Positions 54,248 to 62,037 of a stretch of 64,000 nucleotides of DNA are shown here, in pieces. The notes beneath the pieces are model-generated. The model saw only the letters and a list, made by a program, of their open reading frames with translations, ran no database searches and was not told the DNA's origin. The DNA is from CAYSCS01 sp964429695 (lineage in GTDB: Bacteria; Acidobacteriota; Aminicenantia; Aminicenantales; Aminicenantaceae), in assembly GCA_964429695.1 (NCBI GenBank), contig CAYSCS010000068.1, positions 1-64,000 of the forward strand, in the 5' to 3' direction. The number at the start of each line of letters is the position of its first letter. The stretch's first letter is position 1. The translations under genes were made by a program, and so were the position numbers.

Positions 54248-54427
54248 ATGAAAACAAGAAAGAGTATAAAATTTAAGCTGGAAATATTCAGAGAGTTGTT
54301 AGTCTTTCTCTGGCAGAAGAAACTCTGGTGGCTGATCCCGATGATAATCGTCTTGATTCTTTTTGGGTTGCTCTTAATCTATACTCAGAGTTCTGTGGTT
54401 GCTCCCTTCATCTATACTCTCTTTTAG
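54248..54427 (+). CDS. DUF5989-like small membrane protein
   Basis: This 59-residue protein has a Lys/Arg-rich cytoplasmic start and one membrane segment (WWLIPMIIVLILFGLLLIY), and ends APFIYTLF. The pattern RELLVFLWQKKLWWLIPM and the SVVAPFIYTLF end are what I know of DUF5989 proteins. These sit directly after NodU-like carbamoyltransferases. It starts 18 nt after the carbamoyltransferase stop, with GAGGAAATT upstream. Its presence supports reading the whole as the known SxtJ / carbamoyltransferase / DUF5989 set. Confidence 0.75.
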   Translation: MKTRKSIKFKLEIFRELLVFLWQKKLWWLIPMIIVLILFGLLLIYTQSSVVAPFIYTLF

Positions 54428-54449
54428 GGAGTGGAAAGAAGAATAAGAA

Positions 54450-54578
54450 ATGAAGAAGTGGTTATTAAGAATTTTTCTTTTGCTCTTCGGCTTCCTTTTG
54501 GCTTTCCTTATTTTAGAACTTGGAACCAGGTTTTTCTGGACGAAGTTAAGCGAACTCGACCATTCTTCATATAGATAG
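54450..54578 (+). pseudogene. truncated SGNH/GDSL hydrolase-like gene, N-terminal stub
   Basis: This 42-codon frame starts at ATG 54450 and is interrupted by TAG at 54576. The sequence MKKWLLRIFLLLFGFLLAF then LELGTRFFW looks like the membrane anchor and first helix of a periplasmic SGNH hydrolase, the usual fourth gene of this cluster. The catalytic domain is missing. The next gene (cupin) ends at 54581 on the other strand, so sequence has probably been lost to the right. It could also be a genuine very short membrane protein. Confidence 0.5.
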
Positions 54579-54580
54579 CT

Positions 54581-54967
54581 TCATTCCCTACCGTAATCGT
54601 CCTTGAGCCTTACAATGTCAGCTTCATCTGAATCCCCAATCCAGATCTCCATCACCCTTGCCTCCTTGCTCCCTATGCAGCGGAGTCTGTGAGCAGATTT
54701 TCTGGGAATGAAAATTTCTTCGTTTACCCTTGCTCTCCAGGTTCTCTCCCCCAGGGTAATTTCCAAACCCTCATCAAGCACAACCCAGAACTCACTTCGG
54801 CGTTGGTGATATTGAAGAGAAAGAGCCTCACCTGGCTTTACAGAAATGATTTTTATCGACCTTGCCTTTTGATGAGGATATGAGCGGAATTTTCCCCACG
54901 GCCTTCTATCCTCGATTATCCCCTCTCTAAAGCTTCTTTCCTCTTCCTCAGTTCCTCTTTCTACCAT
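54581..54967 (-). CDS. phosphomannose isomerase type II-like cupin
   Basis: This 128-aa single cupin domain matches the C-terminal part of bifunctional mannose-6-phosphate isomerase/GDP-mannose pyrophosphorylase: EDRRPWGKFRSY, SVKPGEALSLQYHQRRSEFW and SDEADIVRLKDDYGRE. Metal-binding residues Gln, His, Glu and His in LQYHQRRSEFW and RKSAHRL are present. Alone it may isomerise mannose-6-phosphate or act as a sugar-binding regulator. Its stop is 3 nt from the end of the stub gene. It lies downstream of ssb on the same strand with a 107-nt gap. Confidence 0.82.
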   Translation of the reverse strand: MVERGTEEEERSFREGIIEDRRPWGKFRSYPHQKARSIKIISVKPGEALSLQYHQRRSEFWVVLDEGLEITLGERTWRARVNEEIFIPRKSAHRLRCIGSKEARVMEIWIGDSDEADIVRLKDDYGRE

Positions 54968-55074
54968 ATAAATGATGCTCAGCTTATTTTTTGTTATTTA
55001 TCTATTGCTGAATTTTGCTTTAATTATGTGGGTCTTTCTCTCTTATTTACTATTTCCCTTTTATCTCTTACTCC

Positions 55075-55530
55075 TCAGAAAGGAATCTCCTCATCTTCTT
55101 CATCAGGGTGCGAGAGGTCAGCCTGTTCATCCGGAAAATCAGGCGGACTAGGTTCCACATAGGCTTCTTCAGGCTCAGCCTCTTCTTTTTTGCCGAGGAG
55201 GATTATGTTTTGGGCCTCAATTTCGGTAGTGAGCCTCTTCTGTCCGCTTTTATCCTGCCAGCTTCGGGAACGAAGCTTTCCCTCTAGGTAAATTTGCTTC
55301 CCCTGGTTCAGGTATTTTTCGCAGAATTCAGCAAGTTTCCCCCAGACAACAATCCGGTGCCATTCGACGCGAACATCACTCTCATTGGTGCTGGGATTAA
55401 AGAAACGCTCGTTAGTGGCAAGAGTAAACCTTGCCACTGCCCTCTCTGTCTGAGGAATGTAGCGCAACTCAGGCTTTTGTCCCAGTCGGCCGATCAAGAT
55501 TACCTTGTTAAGACTGTTTATGTCCCTCAT
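55075..55530 (-). CDS. ssb: single-stranded DNA-binding protein
   Basis: SSB coats ssDNA in replication and repair. The 151-aa protein has the OB-fold start SLNKVILIGRLGQKPELRYI and the conserved EWHRIVVWGKLAEFCEKYL, then a Pro/Asp/Glu-rich tail ending DEEIPF, the partner-docking tip. Its ATG lies within the last 23 nt of cpoB, so translation is probably coupled to the Tol-Pal genes. This is an unusual neighbour for ssb, which more often sits between rpsF and rpsR. Confidence 0.95.
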   Translation of the reverse strand: MRDINSLNKVILIGRLGQKPELRYIPQTERAVARFTLATNERFFNPSTNESDVRVEWHRIVVWGKLAEFCEKYLNQGKQIYLEGKLRSRSWQDKSGQKRLTTEIEAQNIILLGKKEEAEPEEAYVEPSPPDFPDEQADLSHPDEEDEEIPF

Positions 55531-56371
55531 CCTTGGATTGAAGCTCCTTTATTTTCTGTTGGGCAATCTTTGTCTCCTCCTCCAGAGGATACTTACTGAT
55601 TAAAAGCTTGAAAACCGCAATGGCCTCTTCTTTCCTTCCCAGTTCTGAAAGGCTTATCCCTTTTTTCAAATATGCAACAGGAATCTTATCTCCATGGGAG
55701 TAATTGAGGATTAACTCATTGAACTCATCGATGGCTTTTTCAAATTTCCCCTGGCTAAAATAACATTCTCCAATCCAGTAGGCTGCGTTATCTGCAAGCG
55801 GGCTATCCGGAAATTGTTCTACATAAAGCTGGAATCCTTCCCTCGCCAGGTCATAGTTACCGTTCAGATAATCTGAATATGCCATGTTGTAGATCTCTTG
55901 AGGTGAGAGAGTTGGGGGAGGCATGGGCCTAGGCTTTTCCTCTGCTTGTGGCTTTTCTCTCTCTTTTTGGGGTGAAGATGCCTTTCCCTCGGCCAGTTCA
56001 CTCTCGGGGAAAGAAACACTCTTTAGCGCCGAAAGTTCAGCCGAGAATTTCATAAATTGCGTATTCAGCATCTCAATCTTCTCAAGGAGAACCTGATAGA
56101 GAGCAGGAATCTTCTTCTGGTCTTCATTGAAACGAGCCTGCTCTTCCTGAAATTTCCTTAAGGTTGAGAATAAATCGTTGAGCTCGCTCTTCATCACCTT
56201 CAAATCCTCAGAATTCTTCTCTATTTTCTCTTCGAGAAGAAGGATTTTCTGTTTAAGTACTTGCACGTCTTGATAGATGAGTTCGTAGGCCTTCTTGCTT
56301 TTGTCCACACCATTTAAGAGAGAAGAAAGGAGAAAAAGTAAAATTATTCCAGAGGAAATTTTATTTGCCAT
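55508..56371 (-). CDS. cpoB: Tol-Pal system coordinator, YbgF/CpoB-like
   Basis: This 287-aa periplasmic protein has a signal peptide (ILLFLLSSLLNGV). A coiled-coil region (about residues 25-105, with ILLLEEKIEKNSEDLKVMK) supports trimerisation, and a linker contains a PMPPPTLSP segment. C-terminal TPR-type repeats contain the YbgF hallmark AYSDYLNGNYDLAREGFQLY. CpoB links peptidoglycan synthesis with outer-membrane constriction at division. It follows pal by 3 nt. The ssb start overlaps its 3' end. Confidence 0.92.
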   Translation of the reverse strand: MANKISSGIILLFLLSSLLNGVDKSKKAYELIYQDVQVLKQKILLLEEKIEKNSEDLKVMKSELNDLFSTLRKFQEEQARFNEDQKKIPALYQVLLEKIEMLNTQFMKFSAELSALKSVSFPESELAEGKASSPQKEREKPQAEEKPRPMPPPTLSPQEIYNMAYSDYLNGNYDLAREGFQLYVEQFPDSPLADNAAYWIGECYFSQGKFEKAIDEFNELILNYSHGDKIPVAYLKKGISLSELGRKEEAIAVFKLLISKYPLEEETKIAQQKIKELQSKDEGHKQS

Positions 56372-56374
56372 CTT

Positions 56375-56926
56375 CTATTTTTCGATGATCAGGAATTGGG
56401 CCCTCCTGTTTTTCTGCCAGGCATCCTCGTTATGCCCAGGATCAAGGGGCTGACTTTTTCCATAGGAAATCGTCTTCATCCTTTCGGGTGAGATTCCAAG
56501 GGAAACAAGATAGTCAAAGGTGCTCTTTGCCCTTCTTTCACCCAATGCAAGGTTATATTCTTCTGTTCCTCTCTCATCGCAGTGCCCCTCGATGAGGATT
56601 TTTACAGTTTTGAATTTCTTCAGCCATGCTGCGTTTGCCTCAAGAACAGGCTTTGCATCTCCACGAATGAAGTACTTGTCAAAGTCAAAATGAATCATCT
56701 TCAGCGGCATTTCCCTGTTCAGCTCATCGAGAGACTTGGCCATGAAGATTTCTTCTTCGCTGAGCTCCGGTCCTTTAACCACAGCCGGTTCTTCAACCTT
56801 CTCTACCTTTGGCTGTTCGGCAACTTTTGGTGGGGGTGGGGGAACTTCTGCTACTTTCTTACGACAGGAAAGGAAGAACGAAAAAATAAAAATGAAGGTA
56901 AGACTCATAATCACAATTTTCTTCAT
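56375..56926 (-). CDS. pal: peptidoglycan-associated lipoprotein Pal
   Basis: This 183-aa lipoprotein has a signal ending FLSC, a Pro/Val/Glu-rich linker, and an OmpA-like domain that binds peptidoglycan. The domain includes IHFDFDKYFIRGDAKPVLEA, ILIEGHCDERGTEEYNLALG and ERRAKSTFDYL. It anchors the outer membrane to the cell wall and binds TolB. It has its own near-consensus promoter and a strong TTTGGAGG site, while also lying 106 nt downstream of tolB. Confidence 0.96.
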   Translation of the reverse strand: MKKIVIMSLTFIFIFSFFLSCRKKVAEVPPPPPKVAEQPKVEKVEEPAVVKGPELSEEEIFMAKSLDELNREMPLKMIHFDFDKYFIRGDAKPVLEANAAWLKKFKTVKILIEGHCDERGTEEYNLALGERRAKSTFDYLVSLGISPERMKTISYGKSQPLDPGHNEDAWQKNRRAQFLIIEK

Positions 56927-56965
56927 TCGTCCTCCAAAATAAATGGGTTTAATTTTTTCGTCCTC

Positions 56966-56994
56966 TTTATACCGTTTAATTCTCCTTCTGTCAA
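56966..56994 (-). promoter_or_regulatory. near-consensus sigma70 promoter of pal
   Basis: The minus strand has TTGACA (56994-56989) and TATAAA (56971-56966), 17 nt apart. The leader of about 33 nt carries TTTGGAGGAC before the ATG at 56926. This internal promoter would let pal-cpoB-ssb be transcribed apart from tolQ-tolB. Confidence 0.75.
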
Positions 56995-57032
56995 TAGATA
57001 TACTTAAATAATTCGCTTGAAAATCCGATTTC

Positions 57033-58322
57033 TTACTCTCGAGACCAATCAGGAAGCTTATTATCCCCTTTGGATGTCAGACGGCGCAAGTTTGCCCCGT
57101 CATAATCTATGCTATAAAGCTGAATCGTCCCGTCCAGGTTCGAAGAGAAAACGAGATGGCGCCCATCAGGCGACCAGGAAGGAGATTCGTTACGAGCATT
57201 GCTTTCCGTGAGTTTGATGATTTGATTCGTCCTCAAATTCAGGACATAAAGGTCGAAGATTTGGTCAACCCTCGAAACATAAGCAATCCTATCTCCCGTA
57301 GGGGACCAGGCTGGGGCATCATGATAGGTTCCTCCAAAGCTCACCCTTCTTACATTTGAGCCTTCGGCATCCATGATATATATCTGAGGCGTGCCGCTTC
57401 TATCTGAAGTAAAAGCTATCTCACGACTTGATGGAGACCAGGAAGGAGCAGTGTCAATGGAATCATTGAATGTCAGACGTTTGACATTCTTGCCGTCGCT
57501 AAAGGCAACGTAGATCTCAGGGTTTCCATCCTGGGTAGAACAGAAAGCAATCTTCTTCCCATCTGGTGAAAAATCGGGAGAAAACGATGTTCCTCGCACT
57601 GGCAGTTCTTGGAGCTTTCCTTCATAAATATCAAGGATACAGAGAGAAGTGCTTTGGCCTCGGTAAGAAGTGTAAGCTATCTTTTTCCCATCAGCCGACC
57701 AGGCAGGCATATAGTCTCTTACCTTGTTGAAGGTAATCCTAGTTTGATTAAAGCCATCGTAATCCATCATATAAAGCTCATCATTTCCATCCCTATTAGA
57801 AACAAAGACGATTTTGGTGGTAAAAATTCTCTTTTCTCCAAAAACCCTCATAATTTCATCCGCAAGTCTGTGGGCTGCAAGGCGGAGCGTTTCTTTCTGG
57901 GCCTGGTAGCGCTTGCCAAAAATGAACTTCTCACTCTTTACGTCATAAAGCTTGGCTTCAAAAAGGAAGCCCCCCTTCTCTCCTTCCGAGACCTTCCCCA
58001 CGAGAAGAATCTTGGCCTGGATTGATTCCCAGTCCTTGAAGAAAATTTTTTCCACATCAAGAGGTCTTATGTAGCTGTAATAGCTTTCGGGAAGAGGAGC
58101 AAAGACCCGGCTATACTTGATGTCACTGATTAGTACCTCATAGAGTTCTTGTGAGGCTTCGACAAGGACCGAAGATTCTCCTTCCACCACAAATTTGGGT
58201 AAAGCAAAAGGAATAACAGGCATTCCTTCTTTTATACTTAAAACTACTTCCTGTTGGAGAGAGAGCATGAGTGATGAAGTAATTATCAATATTCCATAAA
58301 TTAAGATAAATTTATTTTTCAT
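57033..58322 (-). CDS. tolB: Tol-Pal translocation protein TolB
   Basis: This 429-aa periplasmic protein has a signal peptide and the N-terminal alpha/beta domain (to about residue 165). It then has a six-bladed propeller of PD40 repeats such as DYMPAWSADGKKIAYTSYRG, FSPDFSPDGKKIAFCSTQD and NESPSWSPDGRHLVFSSNL. TolB interacts with Pal and TolA. The gene overlaps tolA by 4 nt at its start. The propeller resembles the lipoprotein at 43866-44801. Confidence 0.94.
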   Translation of the reverse strand: MKNKFILIYGILIITSSLMLSLQQEVVLSIKEGMPVIPFALPKFVVEGESSVLVEASQELYEVLISDIKYSRVFAPLPESYYSYIRPLDVEKIFFKDWESIQAKILLVGKVSEGEKGGFLFEAKLYDVKSEKFIFGKRYQAQKETLRLAAHRLADEIMRVFGEKRIFTTKIVFVSNRDGNDELYMMDYDGFNQTRITFNKVRDYMPAWSADGKKIAYTSYRGQSTSLCILDIYEGKLQELPVRGTSFSPDFSPDGKKIAFCSTQDGNPEIYVAFSDGKNVKRLTFNDSIDTAPSWSPSSREIAFTSDRSGTPQIYIMDAEGSNVRRVSFGGTYHDAPAWSPTGDRIAYVSRVDQIFDLYVLNLRTNQIIKLTESNARNESPSWSPDGRHLVFSSNLDGTIQLYSIDYDGANLRRLTSKGDNKLPDWSRE

Positions 58323-59134
58323 TTCGAGTGTTCAAAGATGAGATGGATCACTAAATAATCTTCCTCATACTCTCCAGGGAGCGGAGGAAAGGGAGCAGAG
58401 GATTGAACCGCTCTGAGCGCAGAGAGATCGAGCGACTTCACACCGCTCGATTCTTCTATTTTCAATTCAGAAACTTGCCCATTTCTTAAAATCTTGAAAT
58501 AAACGATGGTTTGAAAATTTCCGCGAAGACCAGGTTCAACAAGGGAAGTAAACCAGTTGCTAGAAACTTTTCCCAGGATGATTTGAAGATAATAGGTAAA
58601 GGGAAATGTTGAGAGCCCGATCTGGGAAGCATATCCTGAGCCTAGTCCAGTACCAGAGCCCGACCCAACTCCAATTCTCAGACCTGAACCCGAGCCTGTG
58701 CCTGAGCCTGACCCTTCTTGAAAAAAGCCTTCTCTCTTCGCTCCAGAAGCTTCCTTAGGTTCAGACTGCTTCTGAATTGAAGCCTTTTTTTCAACCTTGG
58801 GTTTAATCTCCTTTTTGGGTTTTTCCACTGGGTGTCTCAAAGATGAGCTACTTTGCTGCTCGAGTTTCTGAGGAGTCGTGAGGTCTCTGAGTGTTTCTCT
58901 GCGGGTTATTTCTGTCACTCCAATTCTCTCCGCCTTCCCGCCTCCGCCTCCACCTCCCCCTCCCCCAGGAAGCGAGATTAGATTTACATAGTGAACTAAT
59001 CCCTTTTTTGAATTCTTGGGAAAATAGGGCGAAAGGAAGACAAGTAGAAAAAGAGCAATGTGGAGGGTTATAGAGAGGATGAAGGCTCTCTTCAAGGCTG
59101 TCTCCTGCTTCTTTATGCTCCCAAATTCCATCAT
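58319..59134 (-). CDS. TolA/TonB-type energy-coupling protein
   Basis: This 271-aa protein has an N-terminal anchor (about residues 18-37) and a striking Gly10 run (LISLPGGGGGGGGGGKAE). A Lys/Glu-rich region and a GSGSGTGSGSG stretch precede a TonB_C-like C-terminal domain (QTIVYFKILRNGQVSELKIE and SSAPFPPLPGEYEEDYLVIH). It sits between tolR and tolB, where TolA belongs, but its C-terminal domain resembles TonB more than classical TolA. The ATG overlaps the tolR stop. Confidence 0.82.
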   Translation of the reverse strand: MMEFGSIKKQETALKRAFILSITLHIALFLLVFLSPYFPKNSKKGLVHYVNLISLPGGGGGGGGGGKAERIGVTEITRRETLRDLTTPQKLEQQSSSSLRHPVEKPKKEIKPKVEKKASIQKQSEPKEASGAKREGFFQEGSGSGTGSGSGLRIGVGSGSGTGLGSGYASQIGLSTFPFTYYLQIILGKVSSNWFTSLVEPGLRGNFQTIVYFKILRNGQVSELKIEESSGVKSLDLSALRAVQSSAPFPPLPGEYEEDYLVIHLIFEHSK

Positions 59135-59565
59135 TTTCTTGATTCAGGCTCCAAGGGCTCAACCACCAGCCCTACGACTTCCACTCCTGCTTTCTTGACA
59201 ATGTCGAGGATATTAATCACAAATCCATAGGTAAGACTTTCATCAGCTCGAATGAAGACGATTTTCTTATCTTTGCCGAAAAAATGTTCCCTGAGTTTTT
59301 GTTCAAGCAGGAATTGATTTATCATTGAATCCTCTATGTGGATGTAGCGGTCCTTAGTGATGGTAAGAGTCAAACCCTCCTCAGCCGGAGTGGACTCAGT
59401 CTCAGCTTGAGGAAGATTGACCCCTATCCCGGATTGAATCATCGGTGCAGTGACCATGAAGATGATGAGGAGAACGAGCATCACATCCACGAAGGGAGTG
59501 ACGTTGATTTCAGAAAGAGAGGTACCTAACTTTCTCCTTGTTATCTGAGGGGACTTAAGAGCCAT
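59131..59565 (-). CDS. tolR: TolR/ExbD family biopolymer transporter
   Basis: This 144-aa protein has a short cytoplasmic N-terminus and one membrane helix with the proton-linked Asp in VTPFVDVMLVLLIIFMVTA. A periplasmic domain ends EVVGLVVEPLEP. It forms the stator with TolQ and uses the proton gradient to energise TolA. It overlaps tolQ by 11 nt and tolA by 4 nt, so the three are translationally coupled. Confidence 0.94.
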   Translation of the reverse strand: MALKSPQITRRKLGTSLSEINVTPFVDVMLVLLIIFMVTAPMIQSGIGVNLPQAETESTPAEEGLTLTITKDRYIHIEDSMINQFLLEQKLREHFFGKDKKIVFIRADESLTYGFVINILDIVKKAGVEVVGLVVEPLEPESRK

Positions 59566-60217
59566 AGATTCTCTCCACCAGGTTGACGAATTCTATCGAG
59601 AAATCTTCCATTTCAGTTATCATTTCTTTAATGCGATGGAGGAAATGATTGTAGGCAATTACTGCAGGAATGGCAGCAAAAAGCCCTGCCGCAGTGGCAA
59701 TCAAGGCTTCAGCGATTCCAGGCGCCACTGTCACCAGGCTTGCCGACCTCACAATCCCTATGTTATGGAAGGCATCCATGATTCCCCACACTGTACCAAA
59801 AAGACCGATGAAAGGAGTCACGCTTCCGGTCGTTGCCAGAAAATTCATCATTTTCTCTAATCTTGAAATCTCCCTGTTCGAGGCTTTGACCATGGCCCTC
59901 GATAAACTCTCGAGGTTCGCAGGGGAAAGAGAAGGACGAGGGTTTGATTTCGTCAGATAAGAAAGCTCCTTAAAGCCTGCCTGAAAGAGGACAGCAAGAG
60001 GAGCGTATTTATATTTTCGAGAAGCTTCACTCACTTCCTGAAGGTTTCTGCTTCCTCTAAATACTTTTAAAAATTTTTGTGATTGAAGGAACGCAGTTCG
60101 AAGAGTACTCCTTTTAAAGAAAATTATCGCCCACGAGAAAACAGAAAAGAAAACCAAGATTACAAGGACAAGTTTGACTACTGGCCCTGCTTCTGCGATT
60201 AACCTTAAAAAGTTCAT
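59555..60217 (-). CDS. tolQ: TolQ/ExbB family proton channel protein
   Basis: From ATG 60217 this 220-aa protein has three membrane segments. The MotA/TolQ/ExbB domain includes VTPFIGLFGTVWGIMDAF and GIAEALIATAAGLFAAIPAV. An in-frame TTG at 60259 is the -35 box of its promoter and is rejected as a start. It is the first gene of the Tol-Pal operon. The -10 box ends 13 nt before the ATG, leaving a leader of about 7 nt without a Shine-Dalgarno site. Confidence 0.94.
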   Translation of the reverse strand: MNFLRLIAEAGPVVKLVLVILVFFSVFSWAIIFFKRSTLRTAFLQSQKFLKVFRGSRNLQEVSEASRKYKYAPLAVLFQAGFKELSYLTKSNPRPSLSPANLESLSRAMVKASNREISRLEKMMNFLATTGSVTPFIGLFGTVWGIMDAFHNIGIVRSASLVTVAPGIAEALIATAAGLFAAIPAVIAYNHFLHRIKEMITEMEDFSIEFVNLVERIYGS

Positions 60218-60230
60218 GATTTCTAAGGCA

Positions 60231-60259
60231 AAATTAACACACACCCGGATTATTGTCAA
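60231..60259 (-). promoter_or_regulatory. sigma70-type promoter of the tol operon, short leader
   Basis: The minus strand has perfect TTGACA (60259-60254) and TAATTT (60236-60231), 17 nt apart, with an extended TG. The predicted start near 60224 is about 7 nt before ATG 60217. Confidence 0.6.
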
Positions 60260-60609
60260 TCAGCCCAAAATCTGGCTAAAAGCCTCCTCCGCTCAAAAAT
60301 TGAGGCATTCCTTAGGATGAAGAGAACATCTCATTTTCCTTCCGTCTCCCTCAAAATTCAGATGCATTCATCTCTTTCAAAATCGATTCTTATTAAAGTT
60401 TTTGATGGAGCTTTGAGTAATCTAAGTTGTGAATATTCCTTCGGAAAAACCCCCTTTTCTTTATGTTTAAGATAATTTTTGGAATTAACTTGAGGGATAT
60501 CACTTTTTCTCTATCTGGCCCAAAGACTGACTCCCCCTCTCTTCCGCTTTCAAATATCTCTCCCTTAATTTGCCTTAATTCCATGTTTCTACTTGAATTA
60601 GAGCTTAAA

Positions 60610-60638
60610 TTGACAAAAAATGAGGGAAATAATAGATT
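60610..60638 (+). promoter_or_regulatory. sigma70-type promoter of trkH, short leader
   Basis: Perfect TTGACA (60610-60615) and TAGATT (60633-60638) are 17 nt apart. The predicted start near 60645 is about 7 nt before ATG 60652. Confidence 0.45.
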
Positions 60639-60651
60639 GAAACGAAACACC

Positions 60652-62013
60652 ATGCTAAAGAAGATGAGATTGGAAAAAAAAGAGGAGAGAAAATTTCAAC
60701 CCGCCCAAGTGCTGATAGCAAGCTTCCTCATCTCCATATTTGTGGGAACGATGCTCCTTCTTCTCCCCCTCAGCTCAAAATCAGGTCACATCTCTTTCAT
60801 CGATGCCCTCTTCACTGCCACCTCTGCCATCTGTGTCACTGGTCTCACCGTCAGAGAAACGGCAACCTATTTCTCTACCTTCGGTCAAATAGTCCTCCTC
60901 ACTCTCATCCAACTGGGCGGATTGGGAATAATGACATTTTCCACTCTCATCCTCTTTGTCGCAGGGAAAAAAATTTCAATAAAGGACAGGCTCATCCTCC
61001 AGGAGGGCTTTCATCCTTCTTATCCCTATGAAGTCAAGGCATTAATCAAGAAAGTCGTCCTATATTTCCTGGTCATCGAAGCTTTTGGCTTCCTCTCTCT
61101 CTTTCTAAGCTTTTATTCAAACTTTCCTCTTCCCCAAGCCATCTTCAATTCTCTCTTTCATTCTGTCTCTGCCTTCTGCAATGCAGGATTTTCGCTTTTC
61201 AGCACAAGCCTTGTTTCCTACCATGGACACATAGGAGTAAACTTAACAATCATCATTCTAATCGTTCTAGGTGGCCTTGGCTTTTTGGTTCTGGATGAAA
61301 TAAGTAAAATAAAGAAGTTTTTCTCCAAGAAGGAAAAGAAGAAAGCCTCTCTCCATACGAAACTTGTCCTCAGGATGACGTCCTTCCTCATCCTCTTTCC
61401 TTTTTTACTTTTCCTTGCGCTTGAGTGGGGTCATTCGTTAAAAGGATTTTCTTTGAAAAATAAAATCATAATCTCCCTTTTTCAGGTTATTACTCCCCGC
61501 ACAGCAGGTTTTAACACCATTGATTTGAACACCCTTAGTTTCGCCACCATCTTTCTCCTCATCATGCTCATGTTTGTGGGGGCTTCTCCCGGTTCAACAG
61601 GAGGAGGAGTGAAGACGATTACCATCGGAGTCATCTTCGCCTTCCTCAAGGCAAAGATTGCAGCCCGAGAGTCTATAAGCATCTATCAACGTTCCCTCCC
61701 CTTTGAAACCATAACCAAGGCCTACACCATTGTGACTCTCTCGCTTCTAATTATCTTTCTAAATTCTTTTTTGCTCCTCCTATTACATCCATGGGCGAGC
61801 ATAAGTATGGTCATTTTCGAAGTTTTTTCAGCCTTCGGGACCGTGGGTCTTTCACTTGGAATGACTCCGAAGTTATGTGTTTTGGGGAAAATTGTAATCA
61901 TTCTCACCATGTATATAGGCAGGATTGGTGCCCTCACTCTTCTCTATGCTCTGAGCCGCGCCACCCCCTTTGGAAAATATGCCTATGTTGAAGAAAATGT
62001 GATGATAGGATAG
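60652..62013 (+). CDS. trkH: TrkH/KtrB-type potassium uptake channel subunit
   Basis: From ATG 60652 this 453-aa membrane protein has four pore repeats with selectivity-filter segments: SAICVTGLTV, SAFCNAGFS, TPRTAGFN and FGTVGLSLG. It moves K+ (often Na+-coupled in KtrB types). The family start KFQPAQVLIASFLISIFVGT follows the chosen ATG, while the longer frame to 60463 adds about 63 unrelated residues. The RCK gene 24 nt downstream is short (215 aa), which favours a KtrAB pair over TrkAH. Confidence 0.93.
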   Translation: MLKKMRLEKKEERKFQPAQVLIASFLISIFVGTMLLLLPLSSKSGHISFIDALFTATSAICVTGLTVRETATYFSTFGQIVLLTLIQLGGLGIMTFSTLILFVAGKKISIKDRLILQEGFHPSYPYEVKALIKKVVLYFLVIEAFGFLSLFLSFYSNFPLPQAIFNSLFHSVSAFCNAGFSLFSTSLVSYHGHIGVNLTIIILIVLGGLGFLVLDEISKIKKFFSKKEKKKASLHTKLVLRMTSFLILFPFLLFLALEWGHSLKGFSLKNKIIISLFQVITPRTAGFNTIDLNTLSFATIFLLIMLMFVGASPGSTGGGVKTITIGVIFAFLKAKIAARESISIYQRSLPFETITKAYTIVTLSLLIIFLNSFLLLLLHPWASISMVIFEVFSAFGTVGLSLGMTPKLCVLGKIVIILTMYIGRIGALTLLYALSRATPFGKYAYVEENVMIG

Positions 62014-62037
62014 AATCAGCAAAGGAGATTCAAAGTA

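Larger units (their letters stand above)
60218..60651 (+). other. divergent intergenic region between tolQ and trkH
   Basis: This 434-nt gap carries the tolQ promoter at its left end and the trkH promoter at its right end. An in-frame extension of trkH to 60463 exists, but it shows no TrkH similarity, so I treat that part as non-coding. I see nothing else. Confidence 0.45.

Noticed and set aside
60463..60651. N-terminal extension of trkH
   Set aside because: The 63 extra residues show no TrkH similarity, and the region contains the promoter. The family start follows ATG 60652.
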